Shown: positions 31,908 to 41,081 of the stretch, piece by piece
Layout: every line of letters starts with the position of its first letter
Numbering within the stretch: the first letter of the stretch is position 1
NCBI RefSeq assembly: GCF_028993615.1
Contig: NZ_CP118632.1
Coordinates: forward strand, 4,922,465-4,986,464
Length of the DNA: 64,000 nt
From: Herbaspirillum sp. WKF16
Lineage (GTDB): Bacteria; Pseudomonadota; Gammaproteobacteria; Burkholderiales; Burkholderiaceae_D
Direction: 5' to 3'
Position numbers and translations under genes: made by a program
The notes under the pieces: generated by a model
What the model was told of the DNA's origin: nothing
The model's input: only the letters and a program-made list of their open reading frames with translations
Database searches by the model: none

Positions 31908-33101
31908 ATGAGTGGACCGCTCAACGGTATCCGCGTCATCGAAATCGGCACCCTCATCGCCGCCCCGTTCGCGGCGCGCATGATGGCCGAGTTCGGCGCG
32001 GAAGTGATCAAGATCGAAGCCCCGGTGCACGGGGATCCCATCCGCAAATGGCGCAAGCTGCACGAGGGCACCTCGCTGTGGTGGTACCTGCAGTCGCGCA
32101 ACAAGAAATCGCTGTCGGTGAACCTGAAGTCGGCCGAGGGCATCGCCCTGATCGGCCGGCTGGCGGCCGACGCCGACGTGCTGATCGAGAACATGAAACC
32201 GGGCGCGCTGGAGAGCCTGGGCCTGGGCTGGGACGTGCTGCACGCGCTGAACCCCAGGCTGACGCTGGTGCGCATCTCGGGCTACGGCCAGACCGGCCCC
32301 TACAAGGATCGCCCGGGCTTCGGCGCCATCGGCGAGGCCATGGGCGGCATCCGCCACACCACCGGCGAGCCGGACGGCGTGCCGGCGCGCGCCGGGGTGA
32401 GCCTGGGCGATTCGCTGGCCTCGCTGCATGGCGTGATCGGCGCGCTGATGTCGCTGTTGCGCGTGAAGACCGGCCAGGGCGAAGGCCAGGTGGTCGACGT
32501 CTCGCTGGTGGAGAGCGTGTTCAACCTGATGGAAAGCACCGTGCCCGAGTACGACCTGCTGGGCCACGTGCGCGAACGCAGCGGCGGCGCCCTGCCCGGC
32601 ATCGCGCCGTCCAACACCTATCCCACCCGCGACGGCAGCTATGTGGTCATCGCCGGCAACAGCAATCCCATCTTCAAGCGCCTGATGCACGCCATCGGCC
32701 GCGCCGACCTGGCCGACGATCCGGCGCTGGAGCATAACGACGGCCGCGTGCGACAGGTCGCGCTGCTGGACGCGGCGATCGCCGGCTGGACATCGGCGCA
32801 CCCCATCGCCGAGGTGCTGGCGGCGCTGGAGCAGGCCGGCGTGCCGGCCGGCCGCATCTACTCGGTGGCCGACATCGTCGCCGATCCGCACTACCAGGCG
32901 CGCGACATGATCCTCCAGTCGCGCCTGCCCGATGGCGTGGAAGTGAAGATGCCGGGCATCGTGCCCAAGCTCTCCGACACCCCGGGCCAGGTGCGCTGGC
33001 AGGGTCCGGCGCTGGGCCAGCACACCGGCGAGATCCTGGCCGGCCTGGGCCTGGACGAGGCCGATATCGCGCGCCTGCGCGCGCAGGGAGTGGTGCAATG
33101 A
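31908..33101 (+). CDS. family III CoA-transferase (CaiB/BaiF)
   Basis: 397 residues; ATG at 31908 preceded by GAAGGAG. Family features: GIRVIEIGTLIAAPFAARMMAEFGAEVIKIE at the start, the YGQTGPYKDRPGFGAIGEAMGG block, and the catalytic Asp168 in SLGDSLASLHG. It transfers CoA between carboxylic acids through a covalent Asp intermediate. The overlap with the HMG-CoA lyase gene (ATGA) implies that the product is the lyase substrate, for example 3-hydroxy-3-methylglutaryl-CoA or citramalyl-CoA. The substrate is inferred only. Confidence 0.92.
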   Translation: MSGPLNGIRVIEIGTLIAAPFAARMMAEFGAEVIKIEAPVHGDPIRKWRKLHEGTSLWWYLQSRNKKSLSVNLKSAEGIALIGRLAADADVLIENMKPGALESLGLGWDVLHALNPRLTLVRISGYGQTGPYKDRPGFGAIGEAMGGIRHTTGEPDGVPARAGVSLGDSLASLHGVIGALMSLLRVKTGQGEGQVVDVSLVESVFNLMESTVPEYDLLGHVRERSGGALPGIAPSNTYPTRDGSYVVIAGNSNPIFKRLMHAIGRADLADDPALEHNDGRVRQVALLDAAIAGWTSAHPIAEVLAALEQAGVPAGRIYSVADIVADPHYQARDMILQSRLPDGVEVKMPGIVPKLSDTPGQVRWQGPALGQHTGEILAGLGLDEADIARLRAQGVVQ

Positions 33102-34042
33102 ACGCCCCCCATCCCGAGCGCCTGATCGTGCAGGAAGTCGCGCCGCGCGACGGCTTGCAGATCGAACCCACCTGGGTCGGCACCGCCGACAAGATCGCCT
33201 TGATCGACGGCCTCTCGCAGGCCGGCTTCAGCCGCATCGAGGCCGGCTCCTTCGTCTCGCCCAAGGCCATCCCGGCGCTGCGCGACGGCGAGGAAGTGTT
33301 TCGCGGCATCGTCCGCCGCGAGGGCGTGACCTATGTCGCCCTGATCCCCAACCTGAAGGGGGCGCAACGCGCCATCGCGGCCGGCGCCGATGAACTGAAC
33401 CTGGTGATGTCGGCCAGCCAGACGCACAACCGCGCCAACATGCGCATGAGCTGCGAGGCTTCGCTGGCGGGCTTCGGCGAGATCGTCTCCTTTGCGAAGG
33501 ATCATCCGGTGTCGCTCAACGCCACCGTGGCGACGAGCTTCGGCTGCCCGTTCGAGGGCGGCATCGATGAGGATCGCGTGCTGGACATCGTCGCGCATTA
33601 CCTGGCGCTGGGCATTCCCAACGTCACGCTGGCCGACACCACCGGCATGGCCAATCCGGCGCAGGTCAGGCGCATCGTCGCGCGCGCGCTCACGCTGCTG
33701 CCGGCCGCCGCGCTGACGCTGCACTTCCACAACACGCGCGGGCTGGGGCTGGTCAACGTGCTGGCCGCCTACGAGGCCGGCGCGCGCCGCTTCGATGCCG
33801 CCCTGGGGGGATTGGGCGGCTGCCCGTTCGCGCCGGGCGCCTCCGGCAACATCTGCACCGAAGACCTGGTGAACATGTGCGAGGAGATCGGTATCCCGAC
33901 CGGCATCGACCTGCCGCGCCTGCTCGCCATGTCGCGCGGGTTGCCGGCCCTGCTGGGGCATGACGTGCCGGGCCAGGTGGCCAAGGCGGGACGCAACTGC
34001 GACCTGCACCCGATACCGGCGGCGCTGCAGGCTGCCGCCTAG
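33098..34042 (+). CDS. hydroxymethylglutaryl-CoA lyase family protein
   Basis: 314 residues. A TIM-barrel HMGL-like aldolase. The active site is visible: Arg17-Asp18 in APRDGLQ, His209 and His211 in LHFHNTRG, and the signature cysteine Cys242 in GGLGGCPFAPGASGN. The HMG-CoA lyase reaction gives acetoacetate and acetyl-CoA; citramalyl-CoA type lyases share the fold. It overlaps the CoA-transferase stop by 4 bases, so the two are translated together. Confidence 0.93.
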   Translation: MNAPHPERLIVQEVAPRDGLQIEPTWVGTADKIALIDGLSQAGFSRIEAGSFVSPKAIPALRDGEEVFRGIVRREGVTYVALIPNLKGAQRAIAAGADELNLVMSASQTHNRANMRMSCEASLAGFGEIVSFAKDHPVSLNATVATSFGCPFEGGIDEDRVLDIVAHYLALGIPNVTLADTTGMANPAQVRRIVARALTLLPAAALTLHFHNTRGLGLVNVLAAYEAGARRFDAALGGLGGCPFAPGASGNICTEDLVNMCEEIGIPTGIDLPRLLAMSRGLPALLGHDVPGQVAKAGRNCDLHPIPAALQAAA

Positions 34043-34142
34043 AACCGACGCATCACAACAAGAAGAGAAGCTCACCGGCCGCGCCCCGCGCGCGCCGGCA
34101 AGCCGTCCTTACGCCGTCAATTTCAACCAGGAGACAAGCAAC

Positions 34143-35483
34143 ATGAGCACCCACGCCGCCGCGGACCTGCCGCGCCCCACCACCGCGCAAGCCGCGGCTT
34201 CCGACATCGGCGCCATCGTGCGCCGCGCCACCTGGCGCATCATGCCGCTGATCATGATCTGCTACCTGTTCGCCTTCTTCGACCGCATCAACATCAGCTT
34301 CGCCAAGTTCCAGCTGCAGGGCGACCTGGGCCTGTCCGACACCGCCTACGGCCTGGGCGCCAGCCTGTTCGTGGTGGGTTACGTGCTGTTCGAGGTGCCC
34401 AGCAACATGTTCCTCTACAAGGTCGGCGCGCGGCGCTGGATCGCCCGCATCATGATCTCCTGGGGCCTGGCCACGGCGGCCATGGTGTTCGTCACCAGCG
34501 AGTGGCAGTTCTACGGCTTGCGCTTCATCATCGGCGCGATGGAAGCCGGCTTCGCGCCCGGCGTGCTGTATTACCTGACGCTGTGGTTCCCCGACAGCCA
34601 CCGCGGCCGCATCACCTCCATGCTGTTCCTGGCGTCGGCCTTCGCCGGCCTGATCGGGGCGCCGGTGTCGGGCATGATCCTGGGCCACCTGGAAGGCGTG
34701 ATGGGCATCCGCGGCTGGCACTGGCTGTTCATGCTGGGCGGCCTCCCCTGCATCCTGCTGGGCCTGGTGGTGCTGCGCCAGCTGAAGGATCGCATCGAGG
34801 ACGCGCACTGGCTCTCGCCGGCCGAGCAGCAGACGCTGTCGGCGCATGTCTCTTCGCCTGCGCGCCATGAGCGCGGCCACTCGCTGCTCTCGGCGATCAA
34901 GACCCCGGGCTTCCTGATGCTGGGCCTGGTGTATTTCCTGATCCAGGTTGCCTCCTATGGCCTGAACTTCTGGGCGCCGCACCTGATCCGCAGCGCCGGC
35001 ACCCAGAACCCGACCGTGATCGGCCTGCTGACGGCGGTGCCCTACCTGTGCGGCGCCACCGCCATGATCATCGTGGGCCGCCTGTCGGATGCGCGCGGCG
35101 AGCGCCGCCGCTTCGTGATCGGCCTGCTGACGCTGGCCGCCATCGGCTTCTTCGCCGCCGGCGTCTTCGAGAGGCAGACCGCGCTGCTGATCGCGGCGCT
35201 GGGCGTGATGGGCGCCGGCGTGGTGGCTGCCATCCCCGCATTCTGGGCGCTGCCGCCCAAGCTGGTGACTGGCGCCGGCGCGGCGGCCGGCATCGCGCTG
35301 ATCAATACGCTGGGCCAGCTCGGGGGCATCGTCAGCCCGGTGATGGTGGGCCGCATCCGCGACGTCACCGGCAGCACCACGCCGGCGCTGTATGCGATCG
35401 GCGGCATGACCATCCTGTGCATGCTGCTGCTGATGTTTGCAATGCCGGCGAGCTTGCGGGAGAAGGAGCAGGTTGAGGGATGA
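34143..35483 (+). CDS. MFS transporter, anion:cation symporter (ACS) family
   Basis: 446 residues from ATG at 34143, preceded by AGGAGA. About twelve membrane helices; the first loop reads FFDRINISFAKFQLQGDLGLSDTAYGLGASLFVVGYVLFEVPSNM, the hallmark of the ACS family, which imports organic acid anions with protons or sodium. It follows the HMG-CoA lyase gene by 100 bases and probably imports the acid that the CoA-transferase and lyase degrade. It ends at the terminator at 35535-35565. Confidence 0.92.
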   Translation: MSTHAAADLPRPTTAQAAASDIGAIVRRATWRIMPLIMICYLFAFFDRINISFAKFQLQGDLGLSDTAYGLGASLFVVGYVLFEVPSNMFLYKVGARRWIARIMISWGLATAAMVFVTSEWQFYGLRFIIGAMEAGFAPGVLYYLTLWFPDSHRGRITSMLFLASAFAGLIGAPVSGMILGHLEGVMGIRGWHWLFMLGGLPCILLGLVVLRQLKDRIEDAHWLSPAEQQTLSAHVSSPARHERGHSLLSAIKTPGFLMLGLVYFLIQVASYGLNFWAPHLIRSAGTQNPTVIGLLTAVPYLCGATAMIIVGRLSDARGERRRFVIGLLTLAAIGFFAAGVFERQTALLIAALGVMGAGVVAAIPAFWALPPKLVTGAGAAAGIALINTLGQLGGIVSPVMVGRIRDVTGSTTPALYAIGGMTILCMLLLMFAMPASLREKEQVEG

Positions 35484-35534
35484 CGTCGCCGGAATAATTG
35501 TTTATATCATTTTTTGGCGACGGATAAATAACTG

Positions 35535-35565
35535 AGGGCGCACCGTGGGGTACGCCCTTTTTTTA
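35535..35565 (+). terminator. terminator of the CoA-transferase/lyase/MFS cluster
   Basis: The stem AGGGCG / CGCCCT with a loop of about 12 bases is followed by seven Ts. Confidence 0.75.
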
Positions 35566-35585
35566 TACCGGTTCGCGACGAACGA

Positions 35586-35692
35586 CACTGGGTCCCTGCT
35601 TTCGCAGGGACGACACGAAGGAAGTAACTTGAACCTCTGTGCGTTCGAGGCCATCCCTTTCCTGTCGTTCCTGCGAAAGCAGGGACCCAGCG
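35586..35692. repeat. REP doublet B (inverted pair)
   Basis: Units 35586-35614 and 35664-35692 are close to exact reverse complements (CACTGGGTCCCTGCTTTCGC and GCGAAAGCAGGGACCCAGCG) separated by 49 bases. Each forms its own hairpin GTCCCTGC-TTTC-GCAGGGAC. It lies between the convergent MFS and bglX genes. Confidence 0.85.
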
Positions 35693-35718
35693 ACGTTAGC
35701 TCACGTTCAATACCCTGC

Positions 35719-38070
35719 TCACTCCAACACGAACGAAGCCGTCTTCACCGCCTTCGAATCCAGCCCCACCTGCACCTGGAACTCCCCGGGCTCGGCCACG
35801 TATTCCAGCTTGGCGTTATAGAAGCTCAGGGCCTTGCGGTCGATGCTGAAGCGCACTTCCTTCTCTTCGCCCGGCTGCAGCATCACCTTGCGGAAGTCCT
35901 TCAACTCCTTGACCGGGCGCACCACCGAGGCGGCGACGTCGCGGATGTAGAGCTGTACCACGGTGGCGCCGGCGCGGCGGCCGGTGTTCTTCACCGTCAC
36001 GCTGGCCTCGACGCGGCCGTCGGCCTGCATCGTCGGCTGCGAGATGCGCACGTCCGAGACGCTGAACTCGGTATAGCTCAGGCCGTAACCGAACGGATAC
36101 AGCGGGCCGTTGGGCTCCTCGAAGTACTGCGAGGTGTAGTTGCCCGGCTTGCCTTCGGTGAACGGGCGGCCCAGGCGCGCGTGGTTGTAGTAGGTCGGGA
36201 TCTGGCCCACCGAGCGCGGGAAGGTGATGGGCAGCTTGCCGGAGGGGTTGACGTCGCCGAACAGGACGTCGGCGATGGCGTGCCCGCCCTCGGTGCCGGT
36301 GTACCAGGTTTCAAGGATCGCCGAGGCGTTCTCGCGCGCCCAGTTCAGGTCCAGCGGGCGGCCGTTCATCAGCACCAGCACCAGCGGCTTGCCGGTGGCC
36401 TTCAAGGCCTTGAGCAGCACCTGCTGGCTCTCCGGCAGCGTCAGCTGGGTGCGGCTGGAGGACTCATGCGACATGCCGCGCGACTCGCCCACGGCGGCCA
36501 CCACCACGTCGGCGTTGCGCGCCGCCCTGACCGCCTCGGCGATCATGGCCTGCGGGCTGCGCTTGTCCTGCACCACTTCCGGATCGTCCCAGTTGAGGAA
36601 GTTCAAGTAGTCGACGATATGCTTGTCTTCGGTGATGTTGGCGCCGCGGGCATAGCTCAGCTTGCCGCCGGCCAGGGCCGCTTCGAGCCCCTGCTTTACA
36701 GTCACGGTCTGCTTGTCCACGCCGGCGCCGGACCAGCTGCCCAGCATGTCGAGGTGCGAATCGGCCAGCGGGCCGACCAGGGCGATGCGCGCGTTCTTCT
36801 TCAGCGGCAGCGCGCCGTTGCGGTTCTCCAGCAGCACCATGGACTGCTGTGCGACCGCGCGCGCGTCGGCGCGGTGCAGGCGGCTCTCGGCGTTGACCTC
36901 GGCCGGGTCGCCGGACGCTTGACCGATGCGCAGGTAGGGATCCTTGAACAGGCCGAGATCGTACTTGGCGCCCAGGATCTCGCGCACGGCGTTGTCCAGC
37001 TCCTGCTGCGACACCTTGCCGGACTTGAGCAGGCCGGGCAGCTGGCTGATGTAGACCTGGTCGGCCATGCTCATGTCGGTGCCGGCCTTCATCGACAGGC
37101 GCGCCGCTTCACTCTCGTTCTGCGCCACGCCGTGATTGACCAGCTCGGTGATGGCGCCATGGTCGCTGACCGTCAGGCCCTTGAAGCCCCACTCCTTACG
37201 CAGCAGGTCTTGCAGCAGCCAGGTGTTGGAGGTGGCGGGCGCGCCGTTGATCGAGTTCAGCGCCACCATCACCGCGCCGGCGCCGGCGTCGATGGCGGCG
37301 CGGTAGGGCGGCAGGTAATCGTTGTACATGCGCTGCGGATCCATGTTGACCACGTTGTAGTCGCGCCCGCCCTCGACCGCGCCATACAGCGCGAAGTGCT
37401 TGACGCTGGCCATCACGCGATCGGCGGCGATCGGCTTGCTCTCGCCTTGCAGCGCGCGCACCGAGACCTCGGCGATGCGCGAGACCAGGTGCGGATCCTC
37501 GCCGAAGCCTTCCGAGGTGCGGCCCCAGCGCGGATCGCGGCTGATGTCGACCATCGGCGCGAAGGTCATGTCGATGCCGTCGGCCGCGGCCTCCTCGGCG
37601 GAGACGCGCATGGCGCGCGCGACCACGTCGAGGTCCCAGCTGGAGGCCAGGCCCAGGCCGATCGGGAAGGTGGTGCGGTGGCCATGGATCACGTCGTAGG
37701 CGAAGAACATCGGGATCTTCAGGCGCGAGCGCATGGCGCCATCCTGCAGCGGGCGGTTGTCCTTGCGGGTGACGGAGTTGAAGGTGCCGCCGACGCGACC
37801 GGCGGCGAACTCCTCTGCCAGCTTCTTGGCCGGCATGTCGGGGCCGATGCTGACCAGGCGCAGCTGGCCGATCTTTTCATCGACCGTCATCTGGCGCATC
37901 AGGTCGTCGATGAAGGCGGTCTTGTCGCCCAGCAAGGCCATGTTGGCCTGCGACCAGGCCGGCGGCGCCAGCAAGGCGGCGGCGCAGGCCAGCGCGCTCA
38001 ATGCCAGGACATGGCGCGCACGGGGGCGACGCGCAGGCGCGGCCTGCCTCTCGGAAAGCTTGTGGGACAC
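35719..38070 (-). CDS. bglX: periplasmic beta-glucosidase, glycoside hydrolase family 3
   Basis: 783 residues, the BglX length. An N-terminal signal peptide (RHVLALSALACAAALLAPPAWSQA) directs export. The GH3 N-terminal barrel has KIGQLRLVSIGPD and the KHFALYGAVEGGRDYN motif; the nucleophile is Asp303 in GLTVSDHGAI, the BglX-type sequence. The GH3 C-terminal domain and a fibronectin III-like domain (VTVKNTGRRAGATVVQLYIRD) follow. It hydrolyses beta-glucosides. It is divergent from opgG, whose product makes periplasmic glucans. Confidence 0.95.
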   Translation of the reverse strand: MSHKLSERQAAPARRPRARHVLALSALACAAALLAPPAWSQANMALLGDKTAFIDDLMRQMTVDEKIGQLRLVSIGPDMPAKKLAEEFAAGRVGGTFNSVTRKDNRPLQDGAMRSRLKIPMFFAYDVIHGHRTTFPIGLGLASSWDLDVVARAMRVSAEEAAADGIDMTFAPMVDISRDPRWGRTSEGFGEDPHLVSRIAEVSVRALQGESKPIAADRVMASVKHFALYGAVEGGRDYNVVNMDPQRMYNDYLPPYRAAIDAGAGAVMVALNSINGAPATSNTWLLQDLLRKEWGFKGLTVSDHGAITELVNHGVAQNESEAARLSMKAGTDMSMADQVYISQLPGLLKSGKVSQQELDNAVREILGAKYDLGLFKDPYLRIGQASGDPAEVNAESRLHRADARAVAQQSMVLLENRNGALPLKKNARIALVGPLADSHLDMLGSWSGAGVDKQTVTVKQGLEAALAGGKLSYARGANITEDKHIVDYLNFLNWDDPEVVQDKRSPQAMIAEAVRAARNADVVVAAVGESRGMSHESSSRTQLTLPESQQVLLKALKATGKPLVLVLMNGRPLDLNWARENASAILETWYTGTEGGHAIADVLFGDVNPSGKLPITFPRSVGQIPTYYNHARLGRPFTEGKPGNYTSQYFEEPNGPLYPFGYGLSYTEFSVSDVRISQPTMQADGRVEASVTVKNTGRRAGATVVQLYIRDVAASVVRPVKELKDFRKVMLQPGEEKEVRFSIDRKALSFYNAKLEYVAEPGEFQVQVGLDSKAVKTASFVLE

Positions 38071-38285
38071 GGGATTCCTCTCTTTTTTCTAAACTTTGGC
38101 GGCGCGCTGCTTTCATACCGCAGCAGCGGCCCGAAGACTGCTGGGCAGGCGTGGCGCAATGTGTGCTTGTTCTCTATGACGCGCCGACGCCTTGACGGTT
38201 CGCTATATTATTCTGTTTTGATGCTTGCCGGCATGGCAAGCCGCATGCGGCGCCGAGAGGGCGCCGCACCTTTGTGGAGAGATGA

Positions 38286-39866
38286 GTGATTGCCAACATG
38301 CTGAAAATTTCCCCCCTGCGCAGCCTGCTGCTGCTGGCGGCCGTCCTGGCGGCGGCATCGGCCCAGGCGCAGCAGGGTTTCTCGCTGGAACAAGCCACCG
38401 CCCGCGCCAGGACCCTGGCCGACCAGCCTTACCAGAAGCCGGCGAGCAACCTGCCGCCGGTGTTCTCAGGCATGCAGTTCGCCGACTACATGAAGATCCA
38501 GCCCAGGAGCGAGAAGTTCGAATGGCGCGACCAGAAGACGCCCTTCAAGCTGGCCTTCTACCATCAGGGCATGCAATTCAATTCGCCGGTGCTGATCCAC
38601 GAGATCGTCGACGGCCGTGTGCAGGAGGTGGGCTACAGCACCGACCGCTTCGATTTCGGGGACCTGCATTTCGACAAGGAGAGCACCTCGCGCCTGGGCT
38701 ATGCGGGCTTCCGCGTGGTCTATCCGGTCAACCGCCCGGACAAGGAAGACGAGGTCATGAGCGTGCTGGGCGCAAGCTACTTCCGCGTGATCGGGAAGGG
38801 CCAGATCTATGGCCTCTCGGCGCGCGGCCTGGCGATCGACACGGCGATGATGAGCGGCGAGGAGTTTCCCAATTTCCGCGAGTTCTGGATCGAGCGTCCC
38901 AAGCCCGGCGACAAGCAGCTGACCTTCTACGCCCTGCTCGACTCGCCGCGCGCCACCGGCGCCTACAGGTTCACGCTCAAGCCCGGCGAGGATTCCGTGC
39001 TGGACGTGCAGGCGCGCGTGTTCCTGCGCGGCGAGGTGGGCCGCCTGGGCGTGGCGCCGCTGACCAGCATGTTCCTGTTCGGCCCCAACCAGCAATCCTC
39101 GCGGCGCAACTTCCGCCCGGCCATCCACGACTCCAACGGCCTGGCCATCCACACCGGCAGCGGCGAGTGGCTGTGGCGCCCGCTGAACGATCCGCAGAAC
39201 GTGGAAGTGAGCTCCTTCGAGGTGACCAATCCCAAGGGCTTCGGCCTGTTGCAGCGCGGCCGCGCGTTCTCCAACTTCGAGGACCTGAAGGATCGCTACG
39301 ACCTGCGCCCCAGCGCCTGGATCGAACCGCGCGGCGACTGGGGAAAAGGCTCCGTGCAGCTGGTGGAGATTCCTACCGCGGATGAAACCAACGACAACAT
39401 CGTGGCCTACTGGCTGCCGGAGCAGCGCCCGGCCAAGGGCGTGCCGCTGGCCTTCGACTACCGCATCCACTGGACCATGGACGAGCCCGCGATCCTGAAC
39501 AATGAAGTGGGCTGGGTCAAGCAGACCTTCCACACCGACGGCGAGCTGACCCAGGCCAACCTGATCCGCGCCTTCGACGGCACCACCGCCCTGCTGGTGG
39601 ACTTCACCGGCCCGGCGCTGGGCAAGCTGCCGGCCGGCGCGCCGGTGCAGCCGCAGGTAAGCGTATCCAACAACGGCGAACTGATCGACGCCCAGCTGCA
39701 GCCCAACCCCGCCATCAACGGCTGGCGCCTGACGCTGCGCGTGAAGATCAGGAACATCGCGCAGGCCACCGAGCTGCGGGCGGCGCTGGTGTCGGGCGCC
39801 AAGGTGCTGACCGAGACCTGGAGCTACCAGCTGCCGCCAAGGTCGGATGTGCAGCGGACGTTCTGA
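38286..39866 (+). CDS. opgG: periplasmic glucan biosynthesis protein G
   Basis: 526 residues. A signal peptide ([20 protein letters not shown]) precedes the MdoG domain with [14 protein letters not shown], the RGLAIDTA motif and EFWIERP. OpgG modifies the backbone of osmoregulated periplasmic glucans. GTG at 38286 is preferred because GGAG lies 6 bases upstream; ATG at 38298 is the alternative. No opgH follows: the next feature is a terminator and a REP doublet, so the glucosyltransferase must be elsewhere. Confidence 0.93.
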   Translation: MIANMLKISPLRSLLLLAAVLAAASAQAQQGFSLEQATARARTLADQPYQKPASNLPPVFSGMQFADYMKIQPRSEKFEWRDQKTPFKLAFYHQGMQFNSPVLIHEIVDGRVQEVGYSTDRFDFGDLHFDKESTSRLGYAGFRVVYPVNRPDKEDEVMSVLGASYFRVIGKGQIYGLSARGLAIDTAMMSGEEFPNFREFWIERPKPGDKQLTFYALLDSPRATGAYRFTLKPGEDSVLDVQARVFLRGEVGRLGVAPLTSMFLFGPNQQSSRRNFRPAIHDSNGLAIHTGSGEWLWRPLNDPQNVEVSSFEVTNPKGFGLLQRGRAFSNFEDLKDRYDLRPSAWIEPRGDWGKGSVQLVEIPTADETNDNIVAYWLPEQRPAKGVPLAFDYRIHWTMDEPAILNNEVGWVKQTFHTDGELTQANLIRAFDGTTALLVDFTGPALGKLPAGAPVQPQVSVSNNGELIDAQLQPNPAINGWRLTLRVKIRNIAQATELRAALVSGAKVLTETWSYQLPPRSDVQRTF

Positions 39867-39896
39867 TGCGCTGAAATTGTTTATATGATTAATTTG

Positions 39897-39930
39897 AGGG
39901 CTGTCTTCAGGGACGGCCCTTTTTGTTTTT
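39897..39930 (+). terminator. terminator of opgG
   Basis: The stem AGGGCTGTC / GACGGCCCT (one G-U) is followed by TTTTTGTTTTT. Confidence 0.8.
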
Positions 39931-39945
39931 ACGGTTCGTTAACGC

Positions 39946-40052
39946 CGCTGGGTCCCGGCCTTCGCCGGGACGACAGGGAGGGGATAGGCTCGAACAGTCC
40001 AGGGTTCAAGTATTTTCCTCAGCGTCCTCCCGGCGACGGCCGGGACCCAGTG
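39946..40052. repeat. REP doublet C (inverted pair)
   Basis: Units 39946-39974 (CGCTGGGTCCCGGCCTTCGC core) and 40024-40052 (the reverse complement with a few changes) are separated by 49 bases. It lies between the convergent opgG and parB genes. Length and spacing match doublets A and B. Confidence 0.85.
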
Positions 40053-40088
40053 TCGTTCGTCGATCGTCGCCGCTGCCCAAACAAAAAC

Positions 40089-40112
40089 GCCATCCGGTTA
40101 CTACCGAATGGC
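40089..40112 (-). terminator. terminator of the parA-parB genes
   Basis: The stem GCCATTCGGT / ACCGGATGGC (minus strand, one wobble pair) with a 4-base loop is followed by GTTTTTGTTT. Confidence 0.8.
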
Positions 40113-40141
40113 GCCTTACCCAGAGCAGGATCGCAACGCAA

Positions 40142-41056
40142 TCAAGACTCCACCGACTCCCCCCGCAAGCGCGTGATCACGCCGTCCAGCGCATCCAGGT
40201 CGCTGAAGCTGATCACCAGCTGGCCCTTGTTGCGGGCGCCGGTCTTGATGCTCACTTGCGTGGCCAGCAGGTCGGACAGCTCCTCTTCCAGGCGCGCGAT
40301 GTCGCGCGACTTCTCGCGGCCCTCGCGCGGCTTGGCGGCCTGCTCGGCGGAGGCGCGCGTGACCAGCTTCTCGGCGTCGCGCACCGACATGCGCTTGGCG
40401 ACGATCTGGTTGGCCAGCTGGATCTGGGTGGCGGCGTCCACCACCAGCAGCGCGCGGGCGTGACCCATGTCGATGTCGCCGGCCATGAGCATGGTCTGCA
40501 CCGGCTTGGCCAGGTTCAGCAGGCGCAGCAGGTTGGACACCGCGCTGCGCGAACGGCCCACCGCAACGGCGGCCTGCTCGTGGGTGAAGGCGAAGTCGGT
40601 GATCAGGCGGTGGATGCCCTGCGCTTCTTCCAGCGGATTCAAGTCCTCGCGCTGCATGTTCTCGATCAGCGCCATGGCGGCGGTGGTCTGGTCGTCGACA
40701 TTCTTGACCAGCACCGGCACCTCGGTCAGGCCGGCGATCTTGGCCGCGCGGAAGCGGCGCTCGCCGGCGATGATCTCGTAGATGTCGCGGCCGTTCTTCT
40801 GGCCGATGGCGCGGATCAGGATGGGCTGCAGCAGGCCCTGTTCCTTGATCGATGCCGCCAGCTCGTTCAACGCGCCTTCGTCCATGCGGCTGCGCGGCTG
40901 GTACTTGCCGGCCTGCAGTTCGGTCACGGGCATCACGCTGGGCAAGCCGGCCTGGGCGGCCTGGGCTTGCGCCTCTTCGGTGATGTCAGAGGAGCCGCCC
41001 AGGAGCGCGTCTAAGCCGCGTCCCAGGCCCTTGGATTTTTTCAGTGATGTTGCCAT
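40142..41056 (-). CDS. parB: chromosome partitioning protein ParB
   Basis: 304 residues from ATG at 41056 (MATSLKKSKGLGRGLDALLGG, the typical ParB/Spo0J N-terminus). The CTP-binding motif GERRFR is at 98-103, ENMQREDLNPLEEA at 132-145, and the HTH with AVGRSRSAVSNLLRLLNL at about 165-182. The C-terminal dimer domain ends at residue 304. It loads at parS and slides as a CTP clamp. Two perfect parS sites lie at 45941 and 46041. Confidence 0.97.
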   Translation of the reverse strand: MATSLKKSKGLGRGLDALLGGSSDITEEAQAQAAQAGLPSVMPVTELQAGKYQPRSRMDEGALNELAASIKEQGLLQPILIRAIGQKNGRDIYEIIAGERRFRAAKIAGLTEVPVLVKNVDDQTTAAMALIENMQREDLNPLEEAQGIHRLITDFAFTHEQAAVAVGRSRSAVSNLLRLLNLAKPVQTMLMAGDIDMGHARALLVVDAATQIQLANQIVAKRMSVRDAEKLVTRASAEQAAKPREGREKSRDIARLEEELSDLLATQVSIKTGARNKGQLVISFSDLDALDGVITRLRGESVES

Positions 41057-41081
41057 TGGATTGCCTGGTGAAAAACGACGC

